The notes under the pieces: model-generated
What the model was told of the DNA's origin: nothing
Seen by the model: only the letters and a program-made list of their open reading frames with translations
Databases searched by the model: none
In this document: positions 7,015-14,935 of the stretch, in pieces
How positions within the stretch are numbered: position 1 is the first letter of the stretch
Layout of the letters: every line of letters starts with the position of its first letter
DNA from: Hymenobacter metallicola
GTDB lineage: Bacteria > Bacteroidota > Bacteroidia > Cytophagales > Hymenobacteraceae
Reading direction: 5' to 3'
DNA: 64,000 bases
Assembly: GCF_004745645.1 (NCBI RefSeq)
Contig: NZ_SRMB01000001.1
Span: 1,488,001 to 1,552,000, forward strand
Translations under genes and position numbers: made by a program

Positions 7015-8528
7015 TTTCTAGCAGCCACATTGGCAGCGGGCGCCAAGTGCTGGTACTGCTGATAAAACGTATTCTGGAACAGCCCGCGGGGGTCGTACTG
7101 CCGCTTTAGGCGCAGAAACTCCGGCATCATGGGGTAGGCATTTTCGAGTTGGGTGTCTGTGGCGTGCAGGCGGTAGGGCAAATAATAAACCCCGTCCAGC
7201 CGGGTGGCCGCCTCAATCAGCTCCTGAGTGAGTTGCTGCATATCCTGCTCGGCTTGGGGCGTTATGTCCTGATTGAAGAACATGACGAACCCGAACACTT
7301 CCTCCCGGGCGTAGGGCAGGAAGGTATCCTTATCGGGGTAAACGTTGCGCAGGGTGATGTTGAGCAAATCGGCCTGGTGGCGGGGCACGATGCGCTGCAA
7401 CGCCCGCCGAAACGCGTCGAAATTGCGGCGCGGAATAAAGTACTCGTGCAGCACGTCGGTTTGCCCAGCCGTGCGGTTCAGGTACAGCGCCGGGCTTTCG
7501 TTCATGATCTGGTTGCGGGTAAACTCATTGCCGACCTGGGTGCGGGTAAAGGTGCGCTCCATGTTCCAGCGCAGCTGTTTGCCGTACCCATCCCGCTTGG
7601 AGCCCAGAAAAATGGCCCGTTTCAGGTCCGTCAGGCCGGGCTCCTGCAAGGAGCCACCGCGCGGGGCCGGCCCTTCGCGCTCAAAGTAGTTGAGCATCAC
7701 GCCTTCCAGAAAGTTGTCCGGCGTCACGTTGAGGCGCCCGTAGGCCAGGCCCACGCGCGGGTTGCGGTCCACATGCTTCGCGTATTGCTCCAGATAGGTA
7801 GCGGCCGGGGCGTACACGCGGTGGTAGGAATACTGCTCGTTGGGCACCGTGCGCAGCTGGGCTTCCAGGATAATACCCAGCAGCCCGTAGCCGCCCAGGA
7901 CCAGGGAAAACAGCTGCTGGTTTTGGCGGCGGCTGCAGGTCAGTACCCGGCCATCGGCCAGCAGTACCCGTATGGCTTCCACCGAGCCGGCAATGGGTGG
8001 CTGGTTGGGCTGCCAGCCGTGGCAGTTCACGCTCAGGGAACCCCCTACGGAAAAGGCGTTGTCGGACTGCATGGTGGCCACGGCCCGGCCGTAGCGGTTC
8101 AGGTAAGGGATGACGTCGGCCCAGAGGGCACCGCTGCCCACGGTCAGGACTTGGGTGGTCGTATCGAGGTGCAGGTGGCGGAAGGGCAGCATGTTCAGGC
8201 GGATACCGTCGGGGGCCAGGGTGTGGCCGCCCATGCTGTGCTTGGCCCCGGCAATGGCGATGGGCAGGTGCTGCTGGTCGGCATAGCGCAGTAATTCGCG
8301 CAACTGGCGCAGAGCCGCGGCCGTGTCGGCGGCCACGGCTATTTCGGCCCGGACGGGGGTCTTGTTTAAGTGGCTGATGTCATCGGCTTGGCCACGGGGC
8401 AGCCGGGCCAGGGTGCTGGCATCGTGGCGGTGGGTTTTCCAGAGGTGGGAGGCCGGCCGTATCAACACCCCCAATAGCACGCATACGACGACCAGCAGGC
8501 TGGCCAGAATGACCTGTTTCCGCTTCAT
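7011..8528 (-). CDS. FAD-linked oxidase of the aldonolactone oxidase type, membrane-anchored
   Basis: 505 residues. Residues 1-25 form a single N-terminal hydrophobic anchor (QVILASLLVVVCVLLGVLI). A PCMH-type FAD-binding domain follows at about 60-240 with AIAGAKHSMGGHTLAPDG and DNAFSVGGSLSVNCHGWQ. The C-terminal part (YPDKDTFLPYAREEVFGFVMFFN and RLKRQYDPRGLFQNTFYQQY) resembles L-gulonolactone / D-arabinono-1,4-lactone oxidases. It probably oxidises a sugar lactone or alcohol on the periplasmic side; the substrate cannot be read from sequence. The His of AGAKHSMGG is a candidate for covalent flavin attachment, as in relatives. Convergent with BLUF copy 2, overlapping by 3 bp. Confidence 0.85.
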   Translation of the reverse strand: MKRKQVILASLLVVVCVLLGVLIRPASHLWKTHRHDASTLARLPRGQADDISHLNKTPVRAEIAVAADTAAALRQLRELLRYADQQHLPIAIAGAKHSMGGHTLAPDGIRLNMLPFRHLHLDTTTQVLTVGSGALWADVIPYLNRYGRAVATMQSDNAFSVGGSLSVNCHGWQPNQPPIAGSVEAIRVLLADGRVLTCSRRQNQQLFSLVLGGYGLLGIILEAQLRTVPNEQYSYHRVYAPAATYLEQYAKHVDRNPRVGLAYGRLNVTPDNFLEGVMLNYFEREGPAPRGGSLQEPGLTDLKRAIFLGSKRDGYGKQLRWNMERTFTRTQVGNEFTRNQIMNESPALYLNRTAGQTDVLHEYFIPRRNFDAFRRALQRIVPRHQADLLNITLRNVYPDKDTFLPYAREEVFGFVMFFNQDITPQAEQDMQQLTQELIEAATRLDGVYYLPYRLHATDTQLENAYPMMPEFLRLKRQYDPRGLFQNTFYQQYQHLAPAANVAARN

Positions 8529-8623
8529 AATGAATAGAGAACAACTACTGCATAAAAGGTTAGTACCCGCAAAATACGCAGACCGGCCAACTCAACAATT
8601 CAATGCCTGAGCCTACCCATATT

Positions 8624-9109
8624 TTAGCTGGATGCCTCCCCTGCCGCCTGGCACAGGCGCAGGATTTCCCGGTCGGCCGGAGTATTGCGGCGGATGCACT
8701 GGTAGAGTAAATGGGGTACCGACGCCAGTGGCAGGCCCGCTTGCCAGTGCCGTTCCGGAGCAAACTCTTCCCAACGCATAAAGGCATTCTCGTAGGAAAG
8801 GTCGAGGATGGCGCCCTGCCAGCGGGCCCGCAGGTAGTACTTGCCGCGTAGCTGGGCCTCGGTGAGCGGCACCGGCACCGGCTTCTGCCACAGCGTTAGT
8901 TCCCAGCCCGTTGCCTGCAACAGCTGCACGAGCCGGTTCAACTGCGCCACGTCGAAGGGCACGAGCAGGTCACAATCGTGGGCGGGCCAGTGGGCCAGGG
9001 TGGGGCACTGCCAGCGCAAGGCCAGGGAACCGATAACGCAGAATTCCAGGCCGGCTTCGACCAGCGCATGCAGGGTGCGGCGGTAGAGCTGCTCGTGCTC
9101 GGGGCTCAT
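8624..9109 (-). CDS. Nucleotidyltransferase-fold protein
   Basis: 161 residues from the ATG at 9109; a longer open frame upstream lies over the neighbouring gene and is rejected. The N-terminal half looks like a Pol-beta-type nucleotidyltransferase domain: Gly27-Ser28 in FCVIGSLALRW, then an acidic pair Asp45/Asp47 in HDCDLLVPFD. The second half (YYLRARWQGAILDLSYEN and LPLASVPHLLYQCIRRN) fits proteins of the AbiEii / DUF6036 kind, which assess or transfer nucleotides. The ATG overlaps the radical SAM stop by 4 nt (ATGA), so the two are translationally coupled and very likely work together. Substrate and partner are unknown. Confidence 0.7.
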   Translation of the reverse strand: MSPEHEQLYRRTLHALVEAGLEFCVIGSLALRWQCPTLAHWPAHDCDLLVPFDVAQLNRLVQLLQATGWELTLWQKPVPVPLTEAQLRGKYYLRARWQGAILDLSYENAFMRWEEFAPERHWQAGLPLASVPHLLYQCIRRNTPADREILRLCQAAGEASS

Positions 9110-10221
9110 GCCGAGGGGTAATAGTAGTCGAGAGAGGGTTTGGGCACCCGGCTCAGCACCCGGCTGTCGGGGTCCCAGTCGCCGGACAGGGTACCGTCGG
9201 AGTGCAGGATGAGCTTTTGCAGCACGCCGGTAGCATTGGCCGCCTGCAGGGCCGGGTAGCTGCTGGTTTCGAAAATGACTTCCAGCTCCTGCCAGCGGTA
9301 ATGCTCGTTGTAGTAATAGTAGCCGAAGGTGCTGCCCGCGTACTCCCAACCGGGCCGGGTGGCTTCGAGCGTGGGCGCCACGGCCGTCAGTAGGGGCTCG
9401 ATGGGGACGCGGTTCTGCTCAATCCACTCGGTAAAGACGTTGGGCAAATAGCTGCCTTCCAGCCGGCTCAGCTCCCGAAACACCACCTGCCGCACGCCCA
9501 GCCCGGCGGCCCACCGGAGGTAACGCTCCACGTCGGGCAGGGTGGCAATGCCCAGGCGGGTCAGGATGCAGGAATTTTTGACGGACAAATGCCGGTGCAG
9601 CCAGCCCACGGTGGCCGCGTACACGGCGTTGTGACGAATGGGCTGGTTGCGGTTGAAGCGCATGATCTGCTGGTTCACGGCCTCGTCGTCGTGGCAGCGC
9701 GAGAGTTCGAGCCGGCTCAGGCCGAAGTCTTCCAGAGCCAAACCCAAATCAGGCTGGGTGGCCAGGCCGCTGCCGTTGGTATAAAGCACTTTCTCATTGA
9801 ACACCACGCCTTCCCCTTCCAGCCCCGTGAGGCAGGCCAGCAGCTCGCGCAGCCACACCGGCTCGGCCGTGGCTTCCAGCCCCGACAAGCTCAGCCCCAG
9901 CGGAAAGCCCCGAAATGGGAGCAGCACCTGGCGCAGGCGCTGGAAGTAGGCCGGGTAGTCGTTAATCAGGCGCTTGGCCGTGAGCTGGTGGCCCTCGTGG
10001 CGCAGCAGCTCTTCCGAGCAAAACGCGCAGTGGGCGTTGCAGCGCACCGCGTTGGCAAAGGGCGTGAAGGTGAGGCCGGGCCGCAGCTGGTGGGTGCGCC
10101 CAAAGGCGGCCACTGCCACCGGAGCCACGGGCTGGTAAAACTGCCAGGCCGCGGCTCGGAACTGGGCTAGCTCGGCGGAGCTCGTGGCGGTCTGGTACTG
10201 GTTGCGCAGGGTAGGTGCCAT
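9106..10221 (-). CDS. Radical SAM protein
   Basis: 371 residues from the ATG at 10221; an upstream in-frame ATG at 10275 lies in a GGGGGATGCCCCC hairpin and is less likely. The [4Fe-4S] motif is CNAHCAFC with Cys61, Cys65 and Cys68. A SAM-binding SLSGLEATAEP (a GGE-like strand) and a TIM-barrel-like middle follow. The C-terminal part (GVLQKLILHSDGTLSGDWDPDSRVL) contains no SPASM-type cysteine cluster. I do not recognise the subfamily. It is coupled by a 4-nt overlap to the nucleotidyltransferase-fold gene and diverges from an HTH regulator across a 58-bp palindrome. A nucleic-acid or nucleotide modification role is only a guess. Confidence 0.85.
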   Translation of the reverse strand: MAPTLRNQYQTATSSAELAQFRAAAWQFYQPVAPVAVAAFGRTHQLRPGLTFTPFANAVRCNAHCAFCSEELLRHEGHQLTAKRLINDYPAYFQRLRQVLLPFRGFPLGLSLSGLEATAEPVWLRELLACLTGLEGEGVVFNEKVLYTNGSGLATQPDLGLALEDFGLSRLELSRCHDDEAVNQQIMRFNRNQPIRHNAVYAATVGWLHRHLSVKNSCILTRLGIATLPDVERYLRWAAGLGVRQVVFRELSRLEGSYLPNVFTEWIEQNRVPIEPLLTAVAPTLEATRPGWEYAGSTFGYYYYNEHYRWQELEVIFETSSYPALQAANATGVLQKLILHSDGTLSGDWDPDSRVLSRVPKPSLDYYYPSA

Positions 10222-10290
10222 AGAGTTAGCTAAGCTAGCTTTTTTGGGCAGAAGCGGCCTGAAAGCCGGGGGCATCCCCCGTAACTTTCT

Positions 10291-10348
10291 GGTTGAAACA
10301 ATTAGAGGCCAAACATTTTAAAATGTTTGGCCTCTAATTGTTTCAACC
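10291..10348. promoter_or_regulatory. Perfect 58-bp palindrome between divergent genes
   Basis: Two 29-bp halves (10291-10319, 10320-10348) are exact reverse complements with no spacer, centred on TTTT/AAAA; each outer end begins GGTTGAAACAATTAGAGGCC. It lies 69 bp from the radical SAM start and 18 bp from the HTH gene start. It could be an operator for a dimeric or tetrameric regulator, or a cruciform / RNA hairpin. It lacks the T-run form of a terminator, and neither flanking gene ends here. Confidence 0.85.
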
Positions 10349-10366
10349 TTTTGCCTTTCTTCCGCT

Positions 10367-10936
10367 ATGGCTGATTCTATCCGTACCCACCTTGGCTTCA
10401 CGCAAGAAATGCTGGCCGGCTGGCTGGGCGTTTCCCGCGTCAGCGTGGCCCTGGCTGAACAGGGCCATCCGCACCTGCCGTACGGGGCCGGACTCCAAAT
10501 GGCCCGCCTAGTACTGGCGACGCAGGGCTTGGTCTACAACCCAGAGGGTAATACTCCTGCCCCACCCGCGTTGCCCCTACCCGCCCCGGACCTTGATCCA
10601 CTGGTAGCGCGCCTGGATTATTGCCAGCACCGCAGCCGCAACCTGCGCCGGGCCCTGGAGCGACTTCGGGCACAAGCGGCTCCCCTCGAAGCCCGCTTAG
10701 CCACCCTGCCCGCCCTGCGTACCTGGACCGGGGCCGTACGCAACCCCTCTCTGGAAGAAAGCTGGCTGGCCTTGATCGAGCATGAAGCCAGCAGTGGCCT
10801 GCGCTACGACTGCGGCCAGGGGCCCCATAAGCTGCTGGAGGCAAGAATTGCAGGGCTGGAACGGGAGGCCCAGGTGCTGCGGGAGTTGCTGGAGACTCCG
10901 GAATTAAGCTCGAATGCTGGTCCAGGAGAAAGTTAA
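10367..10936 (+). CDS. HTH (XRE-like) protein with coiled coil
   Basis: 189 residues. Residues 1-60 look like an XRE/Cro-type helix-turn-helix (LGFTQEMLAGWLGVSRVSVALAEQG). A Pro-rich linker at about 62-78 follows, then a long Arg/Ala/Leu-rich helix (RSRNLRRALERLRAQAAPLEARLATL) and a second helical segment at the end, probably an oligomerisation coiled coil. The gene is divergent from the radical SAM unit with a 58-bp palindrome 18 bp upstream, so autoregulation and control of the divergent pair through that palindrome is the natural hypothesis. No catalytic or ligand domain is visible. Confidence 0.75.
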   Translation: MADSIRTHLGFTQEMLAGWLGVSRVSVALAEQGHPHLPYGAGLQMARLVLATQGLVYNPEGNTPAPPALPLPAPDLDPLVARLDYCQHRSRNLRRALERLRAQAAPLEARLATLPALRTWTGAVRNPSLEESWLALIEHEASSGLRYDCGQGPHKLLEARIAGLEREAQVLRELLETPELSSNAGPGES

Positions 10937-11023
10937 ATCTCCATCACCACGCAACCGGTCATATCAACCAATCAACTAGACTTGTGGGCCAGCAAACGGG
11001 CTGGACTGTATTTCAAGCAAATT

Positions 11024-11890
11024 ATGATTTCAGAGCAAGATGTACTCACCGCCCTCGACCACGCCAATGATGGCTACTACTGCCATTTCATTTCTCTGAA
11101 TCACCCCTACGTCTACCTGATTGACACCCGGCTAAGCCTTTTCCGCAGCGGGGATGAATGGGCTATTGCTGCGGAGATACTAGGCTTTCCTCCCCGCGGC
11201 GGCTTTATCGAACTCAACATTTATTACTACGGCAACTGCCTTGTTAATCTGGAGCAGTACAACAACCGCCCTACGAACACTTACACAGTATATCCAATTG
11301 ACGAGGCCTCCTTCCAGAAAACTGCCCCGGAGGAATTCTTGAACCCCACAGCCGCTACCATGTTAATACGCGACGTGAACGTACCGGTGCAATATAATAA
11401 GGAGGAATATGCTCAGGCCGGTATTGAGCTAACAGAATTGGAACCGGACCGCATCGAGTTGGAAGAGCTGGCCCGCTTGCTGATTACCAAGCACCCCGAT
11501 TTATTTCGGGCCACGGATGCGGAGCTGTATAAGTTCATTCCGGCCCATTTGAGCAAAGTTCTCGTGCTCGATGAATGGCACCACAAGGACTTTACCGTGA
11601 GTCCGCCCAAGGTATTGACCGATCAGGAAATTGTGGGGGCCTATGAACTCAACACCAACATCGGTGGCCTACACGGTATAAGTTGTGAAGACCTAGCGGC
11701 TCTTATTTGTGAGCAAGAGGGGCGTTTAGCTCAGCAGGCCCAACAGGAATGGAACAGTAGCCGCCCGGGCAGCTACGAGACCTGGCAGCAGCTGGCCAAA
11801 GTGCTGGCTACCGGCGACGTGCGGCACTACCAACCGACACTGCCGCCGAATACGCACTGGTCGAACTGGCCGGAATCCGGGGCCTTATAG
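11024..11890 (+). CDS. Uncharacterised protein (possibly DUF7003-like)
   Basis: 288 residues from the ATG at 11024; the frame is open to a TTG at 10982, which lacks support. No signal peptide or membrane segment. The N-terminal half (DVLTALDHANDGYYCHFISLNHPYVYLIDTRLSLFR, then EWAIAAEILGFPPRGG and LNIYYYGNCLVNLE) recalls a Bacteroidota family of cytoplasmic proteins of unknown function that I associate, with limited confidence, with DUF7003. The C-terminal half is acidic with WHHKDFTVSPP. It is 87 bp downstream of the HTH gene on the same strand and may be co-transcribed with it. It ends against an inverted repeat shared with the gldG 3' end. Confidence 0.7.
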   Translation: MISEQDVLTALDHANDGYYCHFISLNHPYVYLIDTRLSLFRSGDEWAIAAEILGFPPRGGFIELNIYYYGNCLVNLEQYNNRPTNTYTVYPIDEASFQKTAPEEFLNPTAATMLIRDVNVPVQYNKEEYAQAGIELTELEPDRIELEELARLLITKHPDLFRATDAELYKFIPAHLSKVLVLDEWHHKDFTVSPPKVLTDQEIVGAYELNTNIGGLHGISCEDLAALICEQEGRLAQQAQQEWNSSRPGSYETWQQLAKVLATGDVRHYQPTLPPNTHWSNWPESGAL

Positions 11891-11898
11891 CGCGAAAC

Positions 11899-11983
11899 AG
11901 TAGCGCGAACTGTGTAGTCTGCGTGCCCCGCGCCGTAGCGACGATTATCGTTCAGGCACGCGAACTACACAGTTCGCGCTACT
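11899..11983. repeat. Inverted repeat with 19-bp arms at convergent gene ends
   Basis: AGTAGCGCGAACTGTGTAG (11899-11917) pairs exactly with 11965-11983. The right arm contains the gldG stop codon. It may act as a bidirectional terminator, though no T run is present. Confidence 0.75.
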
Positions 11984-13703
11984 GGCCAAACGACGCGTAG
12001 CGCCGCTTGCGCCGCCAAGCCCGCACGGCCCCGAACCCGCCCAGCAGCACCAGCGGGGCGGCCAGATTCAGCAGCTGCCAGCGGCTTTTCTGCTCGATGA
12101 CTTTGAGCTTGTCCAGGGGGCGGAGGGTGATTTGCTTGCCGCGCACCGAAATCAGGCCGCTTTCGTCGAGCATGTAGTCGACGGCGTTGAGGACCAGCTC
12201 GCGGTTGGCGAATTCGGTGTTGGCCAGGCGGTCGAAGCCCAGGCGGTAGGGGTTGCCGGTTTTGGGGTCCAGCTCGGAGCGGATAAAGTCGCCATCGGAG
12301 ATGACCAGCACCTTCGAAGGCTTGGCGTTGGGTGAGGTGGCGGGCAGGAAGTTGCTGGTGCCAGGCTCGGCGCGGTTGGCATAGAGCGACGGAAACTGGC
12401 CTTCGAGCAGGTAGCCCACGGGCTTGAAGCTTTCCTTGTAGAGCTTCTGGTTGGGCTCCAGGCGGGCGTCGTTGAAGTTGATGGGCACGGGCGCGGGCAG
12501 CACGCGGGTGTAGCGCGAGGTAAACAGCAGCGGGGTCTTGCGGATACCCGCGGCCTTCACGGTATCAATCGTGCTGATGAACTTGGTGTAGACCGCGTCG
12601 AGGTTGCGGGTGATGGGGTGCTTGCTGAAGGAGTTGATGAGCGGGTAAAACTGCCAGGGCATGGGCTCGACCTTGGGCTTGTCGCCCTCCATGCCGGTTA
12701 CCAAGGGAATCACGCCCGAGTTGAGGTCGAGCAGCAGGTCGGGGTTGACGCGCACGCCGTACTTGAAGAGCTGGTCTTCCAGGTTGAGCTGCAAGGGAAA
12801 GGACAGCATACCGCCGCGGTTGGCGCTGTCCATATTCACCCGCATGGCATCCACGAAGAACAGCGCGTTGCCACCCTGGGTGATAAACTGGTCGAGCTTG
12901 AACTTCTCGGGCTCGGTGTAGGCCGTGCTGGGCTTGGCCACGATGATGGCGCTGAGGGTGCGCAAATCCTGGGGGCGGGTCTTGCGCAAATCGACGCGGA
13001 ACACGTCGTAGTATTGCTGCAACGAGCCGATGATGTCGCCGGCTTCGGCGTTGGAGAGTTCCCCGTGGCCTTCGAGCACCCCGATGCGCTTACGCTGGCC
13101 GGGGTTGAGCTTGCGCACGGCACTGGCCAATTCATATTCCAGGCCTTCGATGCTTTGGTTGAGGCGCACGTCGGAGGGGGCGGCCTGGTTGCCGCGCAGC
13201 AGCAGCACCTGTTCTTCCTTGCCCCCGGCCGCTACCGTGGCCCAGGGAAAGATGATTTTCTCGACCCGCTTGCCGTTCTCGTTGGCCCCGAGGTTGGTGG
13301 GGCGCAGGCCTTTCTTGAGCAAAGAAGCATAGTACTCGTTGCGGGCCTTTTCGGTGCCGGCCGCCGAGGGGTCGACGAAGACGTAGTGCAGGTTGGTGCC
13401 GCCGTAGACCTGCATTTCGTTCAGGGTTTCGCGCACGGCCTGCTGCAAGCGGCGGAAGCCGGGCGGAAAGTCGCCGTCCAAGTACACGGTCACCGTCACG
13501 GGCTGCTTGAGGTTCTCGAGCAGCGTTTTGGTGGCCGGGGCCATGGTGTAGCGCTTTTCCTGAGTCAGGTCGAGGCGGAAAAAGAACTGCTGACCCAGGA
13601 AGTTGAGCAGCAGCAAGGCACCCACTACCGCCGAGAAGCGGAGCAGGTCGCGGCGGCGGCGGGACGTGGCGGGAGCAGCAGTTGCGGGCGTATCAGAAGC
13701 CAT
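11979..13703 (-). CDS. gldG: Gliding-associated ABC transporter component GldG
   Basis: 574 residues. It has an N-terminal membrane segment (FSAVVGALLLLNFLGQQFFF), the GldG-typical RLDLTQEKRYTMAPATKTLLENLKQPVTVTVYLDGDFPPGFRRL, a long extracytoplasmic ABC-type (DUF4350/GldG) domain with GKRKIGVLEGHGEL-like sequence (KRIGVLEGHGELSN), and a C-terminal membrane helix (LLNLAAPLVLLGGFGAVRAW) before a basic tail. With GldA (ATPase) and GldF (permease) it forms an ABC complex needed for gliding in Flavobacterium; its cargo is unknown. gldF is upstream, separated by a 137-bp inverted-repeat element. Confidence 0.94.
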   Translation of the reverse strand: MASDTPATAAPATSRRRRDLLRFSAVVGALLLLNFLGQQFFFRLDLTQEKRYTMAPATKTLLENLKQPVTVTVYLDGDFPPGFRRLQQAVRETLNEMQVYGGTNLHYVFVDPSAAGTEKARNEYYASLLKKGLRPTNLGANENGKRVEKIIFPWATVAAGGKEEQVLLLRGNQAAPSDVRLNQSIEGLEYELASAVRKLNPGQRKRIGVLEGHGELSNAEAGDIIGSLQQYYDVFRVDLRKTRPQDLRTLSAIIVAKPSTAYTEPEKFKLDQFITQGGNALFFVDAMRVNMDSANRGGMLSFPLQLNLEDQLFKYGVRVNPDLLLDLNSGVIPLVTGMEGDKPKVEPMPWQFYPLINSFSKHPITRNLDAVYTKFISTIDTVKAAGIRKTPLLFTSRYTRVLPAPVPINFNDARLEPNQKLYKESFKPVGYLLEGQFPSLYANRAEPGTSNFLPATSPNAKPSKVLVISDGDFIRSELDPKTGNPYRLGFDRLANTEFANRELVLNAVDYMLDESGLISVRGKQITLRPLDKLKVIEQKSRWQLLNLAAPLVLLGGFGAVRAWRRKRRYASFGQ

Positions 13704-13729
13704 AAGAGGCGGCTAAGTTAGAGCTAAAA

Positions 13730-13866
13730 GCTCCCCTCCTTGTTGAAAGGAGGGGTGGCCGAAGGCCGGGGTGGTTGACTAGAGCTAGAACATTAGAACT
13801 AGTAATCGTTCAACGACGAAACCACCCCGCCCTTCGGGCACCCCTCCTTGAAAATAAGGAGGGGAA
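13730..13866. repeat. Double-hairpin inverted-repeat element between gldF and gldG
   Basis: Each arm carries a small hairpin of its own (CCCCTCCTT...AAGGAGGGG), and the arms pair with each other through CCACCCCGGCCTTCGGCCACC on the left against ACCACCCCGCCCTTCGGGCA on the right. The middle is AT-rich and unrelated. The same design, with near-identical outer words, recurs at 51964-52093 between trpG and trpD. Here it interrupts an apparent operon. Confidence 0.8.
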
Positions 13867-13881
13867 CTAGTTTGTAGTTGG

Positions 13882-14607
13882 TTACCAGTTGCGGCTTTGC
13901 AGCACCAGGCGGGTGGCGACGAGCAGGCCGGCAATCAGGCTGAGGAAGTAGGTCAGGTCGCGGGAGTCGATGAGGCCCTTGCTGATGTCGCGGTAGTGGG
14001 CGGCAATGCCGAGCTGGCTGATGTAGTAGGCCGGGGCCCCGTCGAAGACCGAGGCCAGGGAGTCGAAGCCGGAGTACACCAGAAAGCAGCCTACCACGGC
14101 CACCAGGAAGGCAATGATTTGGTCCCGGGTAATGGCCGAGGCAAAAATGCCGATGGCCGCAAACACCGCCGCCAGCAAGGCCAGCCCGATATACGAGCCC
14201 ACCGTAGCGGCCGAGTCGATGTTGCCTGCGGGGTTGCCGAGCTGGTACACCGAGTAGTAGTAGAGCAGCGTAGGCACCAGCGCCAGCAAGGCCAGCAGCA
14301 GGCAGGCCAGGTACTTCCCCCCTATTATCTGCCCGTCGGTGAGCGGGCGGGTGAGCAGCAGCTCAATAGTGCCGGCCTTTTTCTCCTCGGCGAAGGTGCG
14401 CATGGTAATGGCCGGAATCAGAAACAGGAAAATCCAGGGGGCCATGTTGAAGAGCGTCTGCAGGTCGGCGTAGCCGTAGTCCAGCACCGAGCTGTCGGGA
14501 AACACCCACACGAACAGGCCGGTAGCCACCAGAAACACCCCGATTACCACGTAGGCCACCGGGGAGTTCAGGAAGGCATTGAATTCTTTGCGAAGGATGG
14601 CTAGCAT
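13882..14607 (-). CDS. gldF: Gliding-associated ABC transporter permease GldF
   Basis: 241 residues, about six transmembrane segments (for example VAYVVIGVFLVATGLFVWVF, MAPWIFLFLIPAITM, CLLLALLALVPTLLYYY and IGLALLAAVFAAIGIFASAI). The cytoplasmic signature FAEEKKAGTIELLLTRPLTDGQIIGGKY is typical of ABC-2-type permeases and of GldF. It partners GldA and GldG. The start is 13 bp after the stop of a small orphan ORF that separates it from gldA. Confidence 0.94.
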   Translation of the reverse strand: MLAILRKEFNAFLNSPVAYVVIGVFLVATGLFVWVFPDSSVLDYGYADLQTLFNMAPWIFLFLIPAITMRTFAEEKKAGTIELLLTRPLTDGQIIGGKYLACLLLALLALVPTLLYYYSVYQLGNPAGNIDSAATVGSYIGLALLAAVFAAIGIFASAITRDQIIAFLVAVVGCFLVYSGFDSLASVFDGAPAYYISQLGIAAHYRDISKGLIDSRDLTYFLSLIAGLLVATRLVLQSRNW

Positions 14608-14620
14608 TCTACTTTACAAG

Positions 14621-14929
14621 TCAAAAGCGAGGATTAAATATTTTTTGTCCCTTTAAGGGAGCCAACTCTTCAATTTTGAAGGGCGATTTGCTACTTACCA
14701 AGTTTGAAAGCGTTTCGAAATCAGCAGCCTCCACTATTTCTTCTGAGTCAGAATCATAGTCGAGTGGTTTAGACTCAATGAAACTATCAGTATAGAGTTT
14801 ATATATTCCTTGCCATTTCTGAACACCGACTGACCACCAAACAATGTTGCCATTCTCTTTAACAGGTGCAGATTTACCGATCTGTTTACCAGCTTCCAGC
14901 CAAGTTTCGACCCTGGTCAAACTGTCCAT
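14621..14929 (-). CDS. Small AT-richer orphan ORF inside the gld operon
   Basis: 102 residues, no recognised family. It begins MDSLTRVETWLEAGKQIG, is acidic in the middle (DYDSDSEEIVEAADFE) and ends in a Lys-rich region (KSPFKIEELAPLKGQK); no signal peptide or membrane segment. Spacing is tight: it starts 6 bp after the gldA stop and ends 13 bp before gldF, so it is co-transcribed if real. By eye its base composition is clearly more AT-rich than the gld genes either side, suggesting a later insertion. Size and acidity recall small immunity-type proteins, but that is speculation. Confidence 0.65.
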   Translation of the reverse strand: MDSLTRVETWLEAGKQIGKSAPVKENGNIVWWSVGVQKWQGIYKLYTDSFIESKPLDYDSDSEEIVEAADFETLSNLVSSKSPFKIEELAPLKGQKIFNPRF

Positions 14930-14935
14930 ATAAGG

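Noticed and set aside
10265..10281. GGGGGATGCCCCC hairpin carrying an alternative radical SAM start
   Set aside because: The ATG at 10221 gives a more family-like N-terminus, and a start codon within a GC hairpin is unlikely to be used.
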